From positions 1 through 7,402 of the forward strand of contig CAZQEN010000373.1 of assembly GCA_964591605.1 (NCBI GenBank): a stretch of DNA of 7,402 bases. Direction: 5' to 3'. This document shows, piece after piece, positions 1 through 6,514 of this stretch (its first letter is position 1; the number at the start of each line of letters is the position of its first letter). The stretch comes from CAYLLT01 sp964591605 (lineage in GTDB: Bacteria; Planctomycetota; Phycisphaerae; UBA1845; PWPN01). A model generated the notes under the pieces. It ran no database searches and had not been told where the DNA came from. It worked only from the letters and a program-made list of their open reading frames with translations. The translations under genes were made by a program, and so were the position numbers.

Positions 1-242
1 AGTGCGCGCAGAACCGAATTCACTTGACCGGAGAGCCTTTCATGGACAGCCCAGGGCAGAGCGAGCACCGCGAGCGCCGCCCTGGGCATCCAGACGCATC
101 AGCCTCCTCAGCCCCAACGGGGCGCCACAAACGGCGGCGATCCACGTACCGAATGCCATGCGACCCTCAGGATCGGCTCATCAGAGATGTGTCGAACAAC
201 GAGGGCGCCGCCCCGGGAGATGGCGTCCGAGCCGCCCCACGC
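1..242. other. Left edge, no convincing gene
   Basis: This is the stretch downstream of the lipoprotein gene stop codon. Plus-strand reading frames are open here but are rich in Arg, Pro and Ala with no recognisable motif, as expected by chance in GC-rich DNA. On the minus strand an ATG at 89 opens a frame that runs off the edge (29 residues, starting MPRAALAVLALPWAV). It is hydrophobic and could be the beginning of a signal peptide, but the nearest purine-rich stretch (GAGGAGG) ends 13 nt before the ATG, which is too far for a normal ribosome binding site. I do not call it as a gene. I saw no hairpin followed by a T run that would serve as a terminator for the lipoprotein gene. Confidence 0.4.
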
Positions 243-3023
243 TCACGGCACGATGTCGATCTCCGTTGCGGCCGTGACCGTACGGTTCAGTGTCACCCAG
301 AGTTCGTCGGTCGCCGTGTTGAGCGAGACGAACGCGCCCGAGTCGGCGGCGCCGCTGTTCACGCTGACGGCGTTGCCGTCCACCGTGATCTTCGGGCGGG
401 CGGTCGTGGTGTAGTTCTGCACCACGAAGACGGGGTTCGGGACCGGCAGGCCTGCGGCCGGCGTGAAGGTGAAGCGGGCCTGGTTGATGTTCGCGTGCAC
501 GTAGTAGGCAGCGTAGGTGTCATTGTACCCCTCGTTGACCGTCTTGACCTGCTCGGCGCCCGGACCTTTCGGCAATTCATCGACCAGGAAGCCCGGGCCG
601 ATGTTGCTGATGTCCGCCGCCGCCAGCGCCTCGACCTCGTTGATCGTCAGCGCCACGTCGCCCGGCTGATCGCACACGCCGTTCGTGAACCGGCATCGGG
701 GGCCCAGCACAATAAACGTCGCGTAAGACCGGTCGCCCCGGCCGTCTGCCGCGGACCCGTCGAACACCTTGAAACTCGACGCTCCAAGCCAGCCATACGG
801 CGAGCCCCACGCGATCAGCTTCGTCCCCGTGGCGTCCTCCGGTAGCTTGGCCCCGGACCAGTCGTAATTCATCAACTGGTACGGCCACCCGTTGATGCAC
901 GGCATGACGTAGTTGCGATTGTCACCGAAGGCATTGCAGTTGCCCTTGTCGGGGTAATTGTCCGCCGACGTGCTGCCCCGCTCATGTCCAACGACGCGAT
1001 CCGGGTAACCCATCTCCTTGTCCAGCGGACGCGTCTGCACGATGCCCATTTCTGCGTTCGTGGTCTTGGTCCATGTGTGCGTGAAGTTCACGGTGTTCGG
1101 CGTGTTGTAGGTCCATGGCGAGTTCAGCGTCAGCTCCGCGTCCGTGGTCGTGAAGCGCAGGCCGAAATCGCCCCACGCGACCCCGCCAATGGCATCGCCG
1201 GAGTTCTTGTCCGCCGCGCCGTCGAAATTCAGTGAGCCGTACGGCCCGCGCACGTCCATGCGGTACACATCGAAGTCAGCATTGTTCGGGTTGACGGCCT
1301 GTCCCGTCCGCCACGTCACGGCCCAGACTGGATGATCCCGACCCGTCGCGACCAGCCATTCGATGATCACTGGTATCTTGATCCCCTTGCCATCCAGCTC
1401 CTTGTCGCGGTCGTAGAGCAGCTCCACGCGGTGGATCGCGTGATGCGCACCGGTGAAAACCGTCGTGGTGACCGAACTCGGGACGTTGAGCTTGCCCAGC
1501 GGCGAATTGCCGTTCTGGTTGTTGTGGGAGACCACGTACCCGAATCCCGGATGCCCGTAGGCATCGTCATTCGCGCTCCGCGCGACGACCTGGGTGTTGT
1601 CGTCGAACGTGAAATCGTACTGGTACAGGTACGGGCCCAGCACGAGCGTCCGGGGGGCATCGCGCGAGTCCCGCCAGGTGATCCGGGTGACCGCCGCCGG
1701 GGCCGCGATGCCTTCAGGATCGTTCCGCACGCCCCCGTCCGACGTGGTGATGCTGTTGGCGGTGCTGGTGATCTGGTCGGTCGGCAGAATGGTCGTCTCG
1801 GCCGTCTTGGACGCGCTGGCCTGATCGGCGCCGTCGACCGCAGTGAACGTGACGGTGAACGTCCCATCTTTGGCATACAGATGGGTGAGTGACTGCGTGC
1901 GGCTTGCTCCCAGCGGGCTGTCCTGCGTCGCCCCGTCACCCCAGTTGATCCGCAGCTTGACCTCGTTTTCCGTGTCGACCAGGTCGGCCGTCGCCGTGAC
2001 GCTCTGGCCGAAGTCCGCCTGAGGCGTCACCGAGACCGTACCCAGCGTCGGCGGCTGGTTGTTGCCAGAAAAAGGAGCAATCGTGGTCTGCGCGGTGCTG
2101 GGCGCACTCGTCTGGCCGTCATCATCGACGGCCGTGAACGTCACCGTGAACGTGCCGGCCGCCCCGTACTGGTGTGTCAGGGACTGCGTCCGGCTCAGGC
2201 CCAGCCCGCTTTCGTCGCTGTTGCCGTCGCCCCAGTCGACGTGCAGTTTCACCTGATTCTCGGCATCCAGCAGCTCGGCGCTGGCTGTCACGATCTGCCC
2301 GACCTGGGCCGCGGGATCGACGGCCACGGCCCCCAGCGTCGGCGGCTGATTCACGTTGGGATCGTCCGCAGGCGGGATCGTCACCTGCACCGTTTGGGGT
2401 TCGCTGGCCTGGCCGACGTCGTCGATCGCCGTGAACGTCACCGCAAACGTGCCCGAGGCCGTGAACACGTGGGTGATCGTCAACGTGCGGCTGTTACCCA
2501 GTTCGGTTTCGTCGACGACTCCGTCGCCCCAGTCAACGCGCAATTTGACCCGGTTCTCACGGTCCGCAATCTGCGTGATGACCCCGAACGTCTCGCCGGC
2601 GGTCCGACCGCGGCTGACCGACAAAGTTCCCAGCGTCGGCAGCGAATTGGTGACGGTGATCGAGGCCGTTTGCGCGCTGCTGGCCTGACCCGCGTCGTCG
2701 ATCGCCGTGAGCGTGACCGTGAACGTGCCGGCCGACGTGAGAACATGCGAAAAAGCCTGCGTGCGCGCCGCCCCGAGCTCACTCTCGTCACTGGTGCCGT
2801 CGCCCCACTCGACGCGCAGCTTCACCTGACCATCGGCGTCGCTGATCTCGCCGCTGGCCGTCACCGGGTCACCCACCAGGGCGGGGGAAGGCACCGACAC
2901 CCCCCCCAGCGTGGGCGCTTGGTTCACCGGACTGCCCGTCGGGCAGCCCTCGGATCCAATCAAAGCCGCAGCCAGCGCCAGCGTCGCCAACGCACGCAGC
3001 GCGCCGCCTCTCAGTCTTGTCAT
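243..3023 (-). CDS. Putative exported lipoprotein with four tandem PKD-like domains and an unassigned C-terminal half
   Basis: The 926-residue protein starts with an export signal: an Arg-containing n-region, a hydrophobic core (ALATLALAAALIG) and Cys27 in the context GSEGC. This suggests a lipoprotein, although the lipobox is not classical. Four repeats follow at about residues 34-126, 127-224, 225-321 and 322-417. Each opens with PTLG, has a KL(R/H)(V/I)xWGDG core and ends near GTFxVTxTA(I/V)D, which fits the PKD/beta-sandwich fold used in surface proteins. Residues 418-926 are beta-rich (segments such as IPVIIEWLVATGRDHPVWAV) and I do not recognise them. They hold two cysteine pairs, C696/C709 and C777/C784, that could form disulfides outside the cytoplasm. 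The PKD part probably acts as a spacer or in carbohydrate/protein binding; the C-terminal part may be the active or binding module, but this is inference. The ATG at 3023 is preferred over the in-frame ATG at 3041 because GGGAG lies 7 nt upstream of it and 3041 falls at the predicted transcription start. Confidence 0.85.
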   Translation of the reverse strand: MTRLRGGALRALATLALAAALIGSEGCPTGSPVNQAPTLGGVSVPSPALVGDPVTASGEISDADGQVKLRVEWGDGTSDESELGAARTQAFSHVLTSAGTFTVTLTAIDDAGQASSAQTASITVTNSLPTLGTLSVSRGRTAGETFGVITQIADRENRVKLRVDWGDGVVDETELGNSRTLTITHVFTASGTFAVTFTAIDDVGQASEPQTVQVTIPPADDPNVNQPPTLGAVAVDPAAQVGQIVTASAELLDAENQVKLHVDWGDGNSDESGLGLSRTQSLTHQYGAAGTFTVTFTAVDDDGQTSAPSTAQTTIAPFSGNNQPPTLGTVSVTPQADFGQSVTATADLVDTENEVKLRINWGDGATQDSPLGASRTQSLTHLYAKDGTFTVTFTAVDGADQASASKTAETTILPTDQITSTANSITTSDGGVRNDPEGIAAPAAVTRITWRDSRDAPRTLVLGPYLYQYDFTFDDNTQVVARSANDDAYGHPGFGYVVSHNNQNGNSPLGKLNVPSSVTTTVFTGAHHAIHRVELLYDRDKELDGKGIKIPVIIEWLVATGRDHPVWAVTWRTGQAVNPNNADFDVYRMDVRGPYGSLNFDGAADKNSGDAIGGVAWGDFGLRFTTTDAELTLNSPWTYNTPNTVNFTHTWTKTTNAEMGIVQTRPLDKEMGYPDRVVGHERGSTSADNYPDKGNCNAFGDNRNYVMPCINGWPYQLMNYDWSGAKLPEDATGTKLIAWGSPYGWLGASSFKVFDGSAADGRGDRSYATFIVLGPRCRFTNGVCDQPGDVALTINEVEALAAADISNIGPGFLVDELPKGPGAEQVKTVNEGYNDTYAAYYVHANINQARFTFTPAAGLPVPNPVFVVQNYTTTARPKITVDGNAVSVNSGAADSGAFVSLNTATDELWVTLNRTVTAATEIDIVP
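1773..2924 (-). repeat. Four tandem PKD-like domain repeats inside the lipoprotein gene
   Basis: Four units of about 280-295 nt lie head to tail at 2924-2646, 2645-2352, 2351-2061 and 2060-1773, read on the minus strand. The units remain similar at the DNA level at their borders (for example CAGCGTCGGCGGCTG on the plus strand in units 3 and 4) and around the GTGAACGTCACCGTGAACGT segment. At the protein level all four share WGDG, a family-specific LGxxRTxxxxH stretch between two strands, and GTFxVT. Units 3 and 4 look closest to each other (both begin NQPPTLG and share SRTQSLTH), suggesting stepwise duplication. Confidence 0.85.
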
Positions 3024-3030
3024 GGGTTGT

Positions 3031-3035
3031 CTCCC
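3031..3035 (-). promoter_or_regulatory. Ribosome binding site deciding the lipoprotein start
   Basis: GGGAG on the minus strand lies 7 nt before the ATG at 3023. The alternative in-frame ATG at 3041 has no comparable site. This supports the shorter protein, which begins MTRLRGG and has a normal signal peptide n-region. Confidence 0.6.
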
Positions 3036-3046
3036 GAACATTCACC

Positions 3047-3075
3047 AAAATAGCCGATGCGCGGAAGACTGTCCA
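3047..3075 (-). promoter_or_regulatory. Candidate sigma70-like promoter for the lipoprotein gene
   Basis: On the minus strand TGGACA (3075-3070, five of six matches to TTGACA) is followed after 17 nt by TATTTT (3052-3047, four of six matches to TATAAT). The predicted transcript would start near 3040, leaving a leader of about 17 nt that contains the GGGAG site. This would let the lipoprotein gene be transcribed apart from the zinc-ribbon pair, whose last stop codon lies 95 nt upstream. A match of this quality can occur by chance. Confidence 0.4.
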
Positions 3076-3118
3076 TTCAAGGCCTGCGGCCGCGGCAGAG
3101 GGGTTCGGCGATGTCCGC

Positions 3119-4618
3119 TTACCGCCGCACGATCAGCTCGAACGGCTCCGAGACCGACATGATCCGGTTCGACGCGTCTTCATCGTCCGCGATTGTGTGC
3201 GAATTGTGATACTGCACGACCACGCGGTACCGCCCCGGCGGCAGCGGCTCCAGAAACTTGTTGATGTCGAGATCCGTCTCGTAGCACTCCCCGTACTTCA
3301 GCACGTCAAAGACGGAAATGCCACCGCCCATGTCAGATCGGAGCTGTTTGATTGGATGACAGTGCCCTCGTTGATCCCGCACGTCGAATCGCCACCTCGC
3401 CGGTCGTCCGCTGCGATCATCGCCCCCTCGTTGAAATCCAATCGCCGCGCCGGCCGCATCGACGTTGCGAATCGTCACGTGTACCGTGGGCAGGCTGGCC
3501 GCCCGGCAGGTGATCATCGGCGCACCCTCCACAAAGATCTGGAGGGGATCGTGCTCGCCTTCGATTCTCCGCAGCGCCGTAACCAGTTCGGGGAACATCT
3601 TCGGTCGCCACCGGTCTTCCGGCGACGGATCAGCCACCCAACGGGCAATCTGGTCGCGGAATTCGCGGCGCCTGCGACGGACCATCTCCGTCAGAAAGTA
3701 ATCCGTGGGACCGTCGTGAAATCGCGTGAATCTGCGCAGAGCAACATCGAGGAGGCGCGAAAGGTCTGCGCCCGTCAGAAGCCCCGCACAAATGCCCACA
3801 TGGACCAGGGCGCTGCGTTGCACTTGTTCATCGACGTGACCGCACCGAGCAACGAGCTCCTCGATGATTGTTCGCGTCCCCCCGCGAGAACCCGAGGGAT
3901 CCCGCCGCATCATCTCGAGCAGCATGCTACGGCAAGCTGAATGGATGTGGCTGTCCACGGAGTTGGACCACTCGGTTGCGCAGTCCAGCAGGCGATAGAG
4001 CTGCGTATCAGTCACGCCAGCCGAGTTTTCGGCTACCGTTGCCTGTGCGAGGTGCCGCAGTCCAGAGTTGCTGTCATCCCACAGTTCCACCATGCGATCC
4101 AGCACGCGCGGCGAGTGCTCCGCGGCCGGTCTTGCCAGATGAACCCAGGACGGAAGGCCTGGACTCGCCGCGGACACCTGACGATTGAAATGCAGAAGGA
4201 AGGTCCAGCTCTCCCACGGCCACAGGCCGGACCGCTTGATTCGGTTGCCCAGGGCCCCCTGGTCCTCCGAGGAGGAGTGCGGCAGCCTGAGCAGCAGATA
4301 ACTTGTCGGCTTCCAAGCGCCTGCCAATGATTCGCGCAGTCCGACCACCCGCACACGGACCTGCCAGAGGTACGCCCACATGACGACGAGCAGGACCGCG
4401 CACGGGATCGCCCACCGCCGCCGGCGCGTCCTGTAGAGCCGCCGCGACTGACGTGCATCATGCCCGCACTCCGGGCAGACGAGGCTCGGGGCGCCGGTCA
4501 TGTTGTACCAGCACTTCGGACACCTCGGCCGTCCCCGGCTGCGATCCTGAAGAAAGCCCAGGTAGAGCAGGATCAGGCTGACCACCCCGGCCGCGCCGAG
4601 GACCATCCAGATCGACAT
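3119..4618 (-). CDS. Membrane zinc-ribbon protein with a helical-repeat-like middle and a C-terminal beta domain
   Basis: The predicted protein has 499 residues. A first membrane helix (about 3-23) is followed by a zinc ribbon with C33-x2-C36 and C48-x2-C51 (CPKCWYNMTG, then CPECG), an Arg-rich stretch (56-68) and a second helix (69-85). The basic loop should sit in the cytoplasm, so residues 86-499 are probably exported. Residues about 168-357 look alpha-helical with leucine-rich pairs of helices (LYRLLDCA, IIEELVARCG, LSRLLDVALRR), resembling HEAT-type repeats but not assignable by eye. Residues about 359-499 are beta-rich (VHVTIRNVD, RWRFDVRDQRG, PPGRYRVVVQYH) and resemble an Ig-like or protease-inhibitor-like sandwich. 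The usual Gly after the second zinc Cys is Trp37. The ATG at 4618 is preferred because GGAGAGG lies 6 nt upstream; in-frame starts at 4633 (ATG) and 4660 (GTG) lack good sites. The role is unknown. Confidence 0.85.
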   Translation of the reverse strand: MSIWMVLGAAGVVSLILLYLGFLQDRSRGRPRCPKCWYNMTGAPSLVCPECGHDARQSRRLYRTRRRRWAIPCAVLLVVMWAYLWQVRVRVVGLRESLAGAWKPTSYLLLRLPHSSSEDQGALGNRIKRSGLWPWESWTFLLHFNRQVSAASPGLPSWVHLARPAAEHSPRVLDRMVELWDDSNSGLRHLAQATVAENSAGVTDTQLYRLLDCATEWSNSVDSHIHSACRSMLLEMMRRDPSGSRGGTRTIIEELVARCGHVDEQVQRSALVHVGICAGLLTGADLSRLLDVALRRFTRFHDGPTDYFLTEMVRRRRREFRDQIARWVADPSPEDRWRPKMFPELVTALRRIEGEHDPLQIFVEGAPMITCRAASLPTVHVTIRNVDAAGAAIGFQRGGDDRSGRPARWRFDVRDQRGHCHPIKQLRSDMGGGISVFDVLKYGECYETDLDINKFLEPLPPGRYRVVVQYHNSHTIADDEDASNRIMSVSEPFELIVRR

Positions 4619-4624
4619 GCAGGA

Positions 4625-4631
4625 CCTCTCC
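4625..4631 (-). promoter_or_regulatory. Ribosome binding site deciding the start at 4618
   Basis: GGAGAGG on the minus strand ends 6 nt before the ATG at 4618. It selects the protein beginning MSIWMVLG, in which the first membrane helix starts at the N-terminus as it does in the upstream paralogue. Longer forms from 4633 or 4660 would add 5 to 14 residues before that helix. Confidence 0.6.
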
Positions 4632-4672
4632 ATCCCGCCGACCGCAGCACCCGTTCGCACCTCGCGGGTCGG

Positions 4673-6106
4673 TCAGTTCTCCAGCGGGAACGTCACGGTG
4701 TCCCGGTAGATCTCCTCCACATCAACGGTCTGCGCCGCCCGGACCGCGCTGGGCTCCACGGTGAACTTCGAACAAGGCTGGTCGATCCGCGTCAGATCCA
4801 GCCACACCCGCGAACCATCGCCCGAGAGATACGCCGCTTCGTCAATGAACTGATCATAGAACAATCGCCACGACACCCCGGGCCGCATTTCCACGGGACC
4901 GATCAGATGTGCGGATTCCCCATGCGCATAGGCCTCACCCACCACCGGCACCGAGAGCCTCGGATCCGCCACCAGCCAGCTCGTGCGCGTGGTGGAGCGA
5001 AAATCCTTCAATCGCACCATCGGTGCAGGTGAGCTCCGGAGCCGGATCAGGGCTTCCGGGGCCAGATCCGCTGCGCGCGAGGTGGTTCGTAGCGTCCGCT
5101 GCTCACGGTAAAAGGGCCGGTTCCTGCCCGTGACGGTCCGTCCTGCAGAGTCCCAGGCGGTGATCTCCACATCCGCCTCAAATGTATATCTGCCTGCTTC
5201 GGCGACGTTCATGATCGTGCGCCAGCGGCAGACCCGCTCCAGGACCGCCCCATGCTGCACCACGCGTCGCTCAAGAAGGTCCACCGGCGGGCTGAACGCG
5301 GCCCCCAGAGAGACCTGATCGATGTTCTTCGGCTGAATGTAGCCATTAAACTTCTGGTCCACGACCGCATCCGAAATGACACGATCCTCATGCAGGACTC
5401 GCACCCGTTTCAACTCGACCTCCAGGTGGATGCTCTGCTTGCGACGGACGAAATCAAACTCGAGTGGGATCCCCGCGCGCAGGCTGCTTCGTGGCCTCGT
5501 TCGCCACTCCAGCAGAACCAGCCCATCAATGGCATCCCTCTCCTGAGCCGGCGTGAGATCGCCATTGAAAAGAGAGGTTATAATTAGGCCGCTGGCTTCT
5601 ACCTCCAGAAGGTCGGGCGGGTCAAAGACGGTCCGCCTCATGTGTACCATGTACGCATCGAACAGATCCGCCATCGGGAGCGTGCCGGCGCCGCATCTCC
5701 GACGCAACTCCCGGAAGGCCCTTGACTGGCGGGTGGCCGTGTTACCGCCCGCGGCCGTCGCCAGGGCCGGCATCCGCGCCTCGCGCAACACCAGAGACGT
5801 CGGTAGCAACTGGTACCAGTCGTAGTTGCGGAACATCGGCAGCCGCAGGACCACCGCCAGACCGCCACATATGACGACCAGCACAGACCCCGGAATGAGT
5901 GACCTGAAGCTGAGCCGTTTGCGTCCCCGCAGGGTGGTGCGGGCAGAGATGCTCCCTCCGCATTCAGGACAGCGTGAACTGCCGGCGCCAGTCAGGTTGT
6001 ATCCGCACTTCGCACAGAATGGCTCCTGGCCGACGCGGTAACCGCGCCAGCCGCGCAGCACAAGAGCTGCACCCCCGACAACACCCAGGAGCAGGAGGTA
6101 GAGCAT
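4673..6106 (-). CDS. Membrane zinc-ribbon protein with a beta-rich C-terminal domain
   Basis: The predicted protein has 477 residues and shares the front end of its downstream neighbour: a membrane helix at about 2-18 (LYLLLLGVVGGAALVL), a zinc ribbon with C31-x2-C34 and C46-x2-C49 (CAKCGYNLTG, then CPECGG), a basic stretch (RGRKRLSFR) and a second helix at about 70-87. Both Cys pairs have the same spacing in the two proteins. The rest is probably outside the cytoplasm. Residues about 125-205 look helical with the order AFRELRRR..GTL..., then NGDLTPAQ, which I recall as common in planctomycete proteins with this anchor. Residues about 205-477 are beta-rich with no motif I can name. The ATG at 6106 directly follows an in-frame GTG at 6109; neither has a clear ribosome binding site, and a stop codon lies just upstream (6116-6118), so the start is narrowly fixed. 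It is probably the first gene of a pair with the gene 54 nt downstream. Function unknown. Confidence 0.85.
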   Translation of the reverse strand: MLYLLLLGVVGGAALVLRGWRGYRVGQEPFCAKCGYNLTGAGSSRCPECGGSISARTTLRGRKRLSFRSLIPGSVLVVICGGLAVVLRLPMFRNYDWYQLLPTSLVLREARMPALATAAGGNTATRQSRAFRELRRRCGAGTLPMADLFDAYMVHMRRTVFDPPDLLEVEASGLIITSLFNGDLTPAQERDAIDGLVLLEWRTRPRSSLRAGIPLEFDFVRRKQSIHLEVELKRVRVLHEDRVISDAVVDQKFNGYIQPKNIDQVSLGAAFSPPVDLLERRVVQHGAVLERVCRWRTIMNVAEAGRYTFEADVEITAWDSAGRTVTGRNRPFYREQRTLRTTSRAADLAPEALIRLRSSPAPMVRLKDFRSTTRTSWLVADPRLSVPVVGEAYAHGESAHLIGPVEMRPGVSWRLFYDQFIDEAAYLSGDGSRVWLDLTRIDQPCSKFTVEPSAVRAAQTVDVEEIYRDTVTFPLEN

Positions 6107-6114
6107 CACGAACT

Positions 6115-6120
6115 GTTATA
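6115..6120 (-). promoter_or_regulatory. Candidate -10 element very close to the zinc-ribbon gene start
   Basis: TATAAC on the minus strand (five of six matches to TATAAT) ends 8 nt before the ATG at 6106. If used, transcription would begin around 6108, at or within the GTG-ATG start, giving a leaderless message. No -35 match is seen 17 nt upstream (GGGCCG). The absence of a ribosome binding site in front of this gene is consistent with this but does not prove it. Confidence 0.25.
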
Positions 6121-6229
6121 CACCCAGAGGCCTCGCGCGGCCCGGCAGCAGATCCAAAAACCGATGCCGCTCCGCCAGAACCTGCCCCCGGGCCGCACGG
6201 CGCGTGAGATTTCAGAGGGCGCCTCTTTC

Positions 6230-6303
6230 AGAACCCCCCGCGGCAGCGAGGGCAGTTCGGCAGTACCGGCCGTGCCCCGTTTGCCGCTCCCGCGGCGGGT
6301 TCT
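6230..6303. repeat. Imperfect 19-bp inverted repeat with a 36-nt spacer
   Basis: The left arm at 6230-6248 (AGAACCCCCCGCGGCAGCG) and the right arm at 6285-6303 pair at 17 of 19 positions, with mismatches at 6237/6296 and 6244/6289. The spacer contains further short GC-rich complementarity (GGCA at 6259-6262 region with TGCC at 6273-6276) and three copies of GGCAG occur in the left arm and spacer. There is no T run after either arm and no obvious flanking target duplication. It could be a structured RNA segment, a protein-binding site or a decayed small mobile repeat. Confidence 0.6.
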
Positions 6304-6366
6304 GAGCGATAACGCCCGCCCCACGAGCCACCGACCCGGGCTCTCCGGGCAATTTGGTTAACGCTA

Positions 6367-6393
6367 TTGACGCGATTCTGTCGACGGTATAAT
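6367..6393 (+). promoter_or_regulatory. Sigma70-like promoter for the prepilin-like gene
   Basis: TTGACG (6367-6372, five of six matches to TTGACA) and a perfect TATAAT (6388-6393) are separated by 15 nt, shorter than the usual 16-18. Transcription would begin near 6400 and leave a leader of about 120 nt before the ATG at 6521. The A/T-rich hexamer stands out in otherwise GC-rich sequence and lies upstream of a well-supported gene. Confidence 0.55.
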
Positions 6394-6413
6394 GGTCTTG
6401 GGCCACATCTGAT

Positions 6414-6429
6414 CCGGGAACGATCCCGG
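6414..6429 (+). other. Perfect hairpin in the prepilin leader
   Basis: CCGGGA-ACGA-TCCCGG forms a perfect 6-bp stem with a 4-nt loop. It would lie about 15 nt inside the transcript predicted from the promoter at 6367-6393, so it could stabilise the 5' end of the message or bind a regulator. No T run follows, so it is not a conventional terminator. Confidence 0.4.
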
Positions 6430-6509
6430 CGGAGCCGACGGGAACATCTCTGACGTGGGCAATACGACGGGCGTCTCAATGCGGGACCCCCGCCGGCCGG
6501 CAGGAACAC

Positions 6510-6514
6510 GGAGG
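6510..6514 (+). promoter_or_regulatory. Ribosome binding site deciding the prepilin start
   Basis: GGAGG ends 6 nt before the ATG at 6521. An in-frame ATG at 6479 would add 14 Arg/Pro-rich residues and has no such site, so 6521 is the better start. Confidence 0.7.

Noticed and set aside
1..89. Minus-strand ATG at 89 opening a hydrophobic frame that leaves the window
   Set aside because: Only 29 residues are visible, the ribosome binding site spacing is too long (13 nt), and no motif confirms it. It could be the start of a downstream exported protein but cannot be supported from this window.
24..845. 273-codon open frame on the plus strand
   Set aside because: It lies antisense to the C-terminal part of the lipoprotein gene, is rich in Arg, Val, Asp and His with no domain or signal, and is a typical shadow frame in GC-rich DNA.
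2172..3053. 293-codon open frame on the plus strand
   Set aside because: It is antisense to the PKD repeats and its own internal repetition merely mirrors theirs. It is Arg/Gln/His-rich with no recognisable fold.
3080..3100. GC-rich near-palindrome CTGCGGCCGCGGCAG between the second zinc-ribbon gene and the lipoprotein gene as a terminator
   Set aside because: Only 4 closing base pairs form cleanly and no T run follows, so I cannot support termination here.
3017..3940. 307-codon open frame on the plus strand
   Set aside because: It overlaps the zinc-ribbon gene on the opposite strand, and that gene has clear motifs, a ribosome binding site and membrane helices. This frame has none.
6214..6226. 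AGAGG-GCG-CCTCT hairpin as a terminator
   Set aside because: The stem is only 5 bp, the following T run is 3 nt, and no gene ends at this point on either strand.
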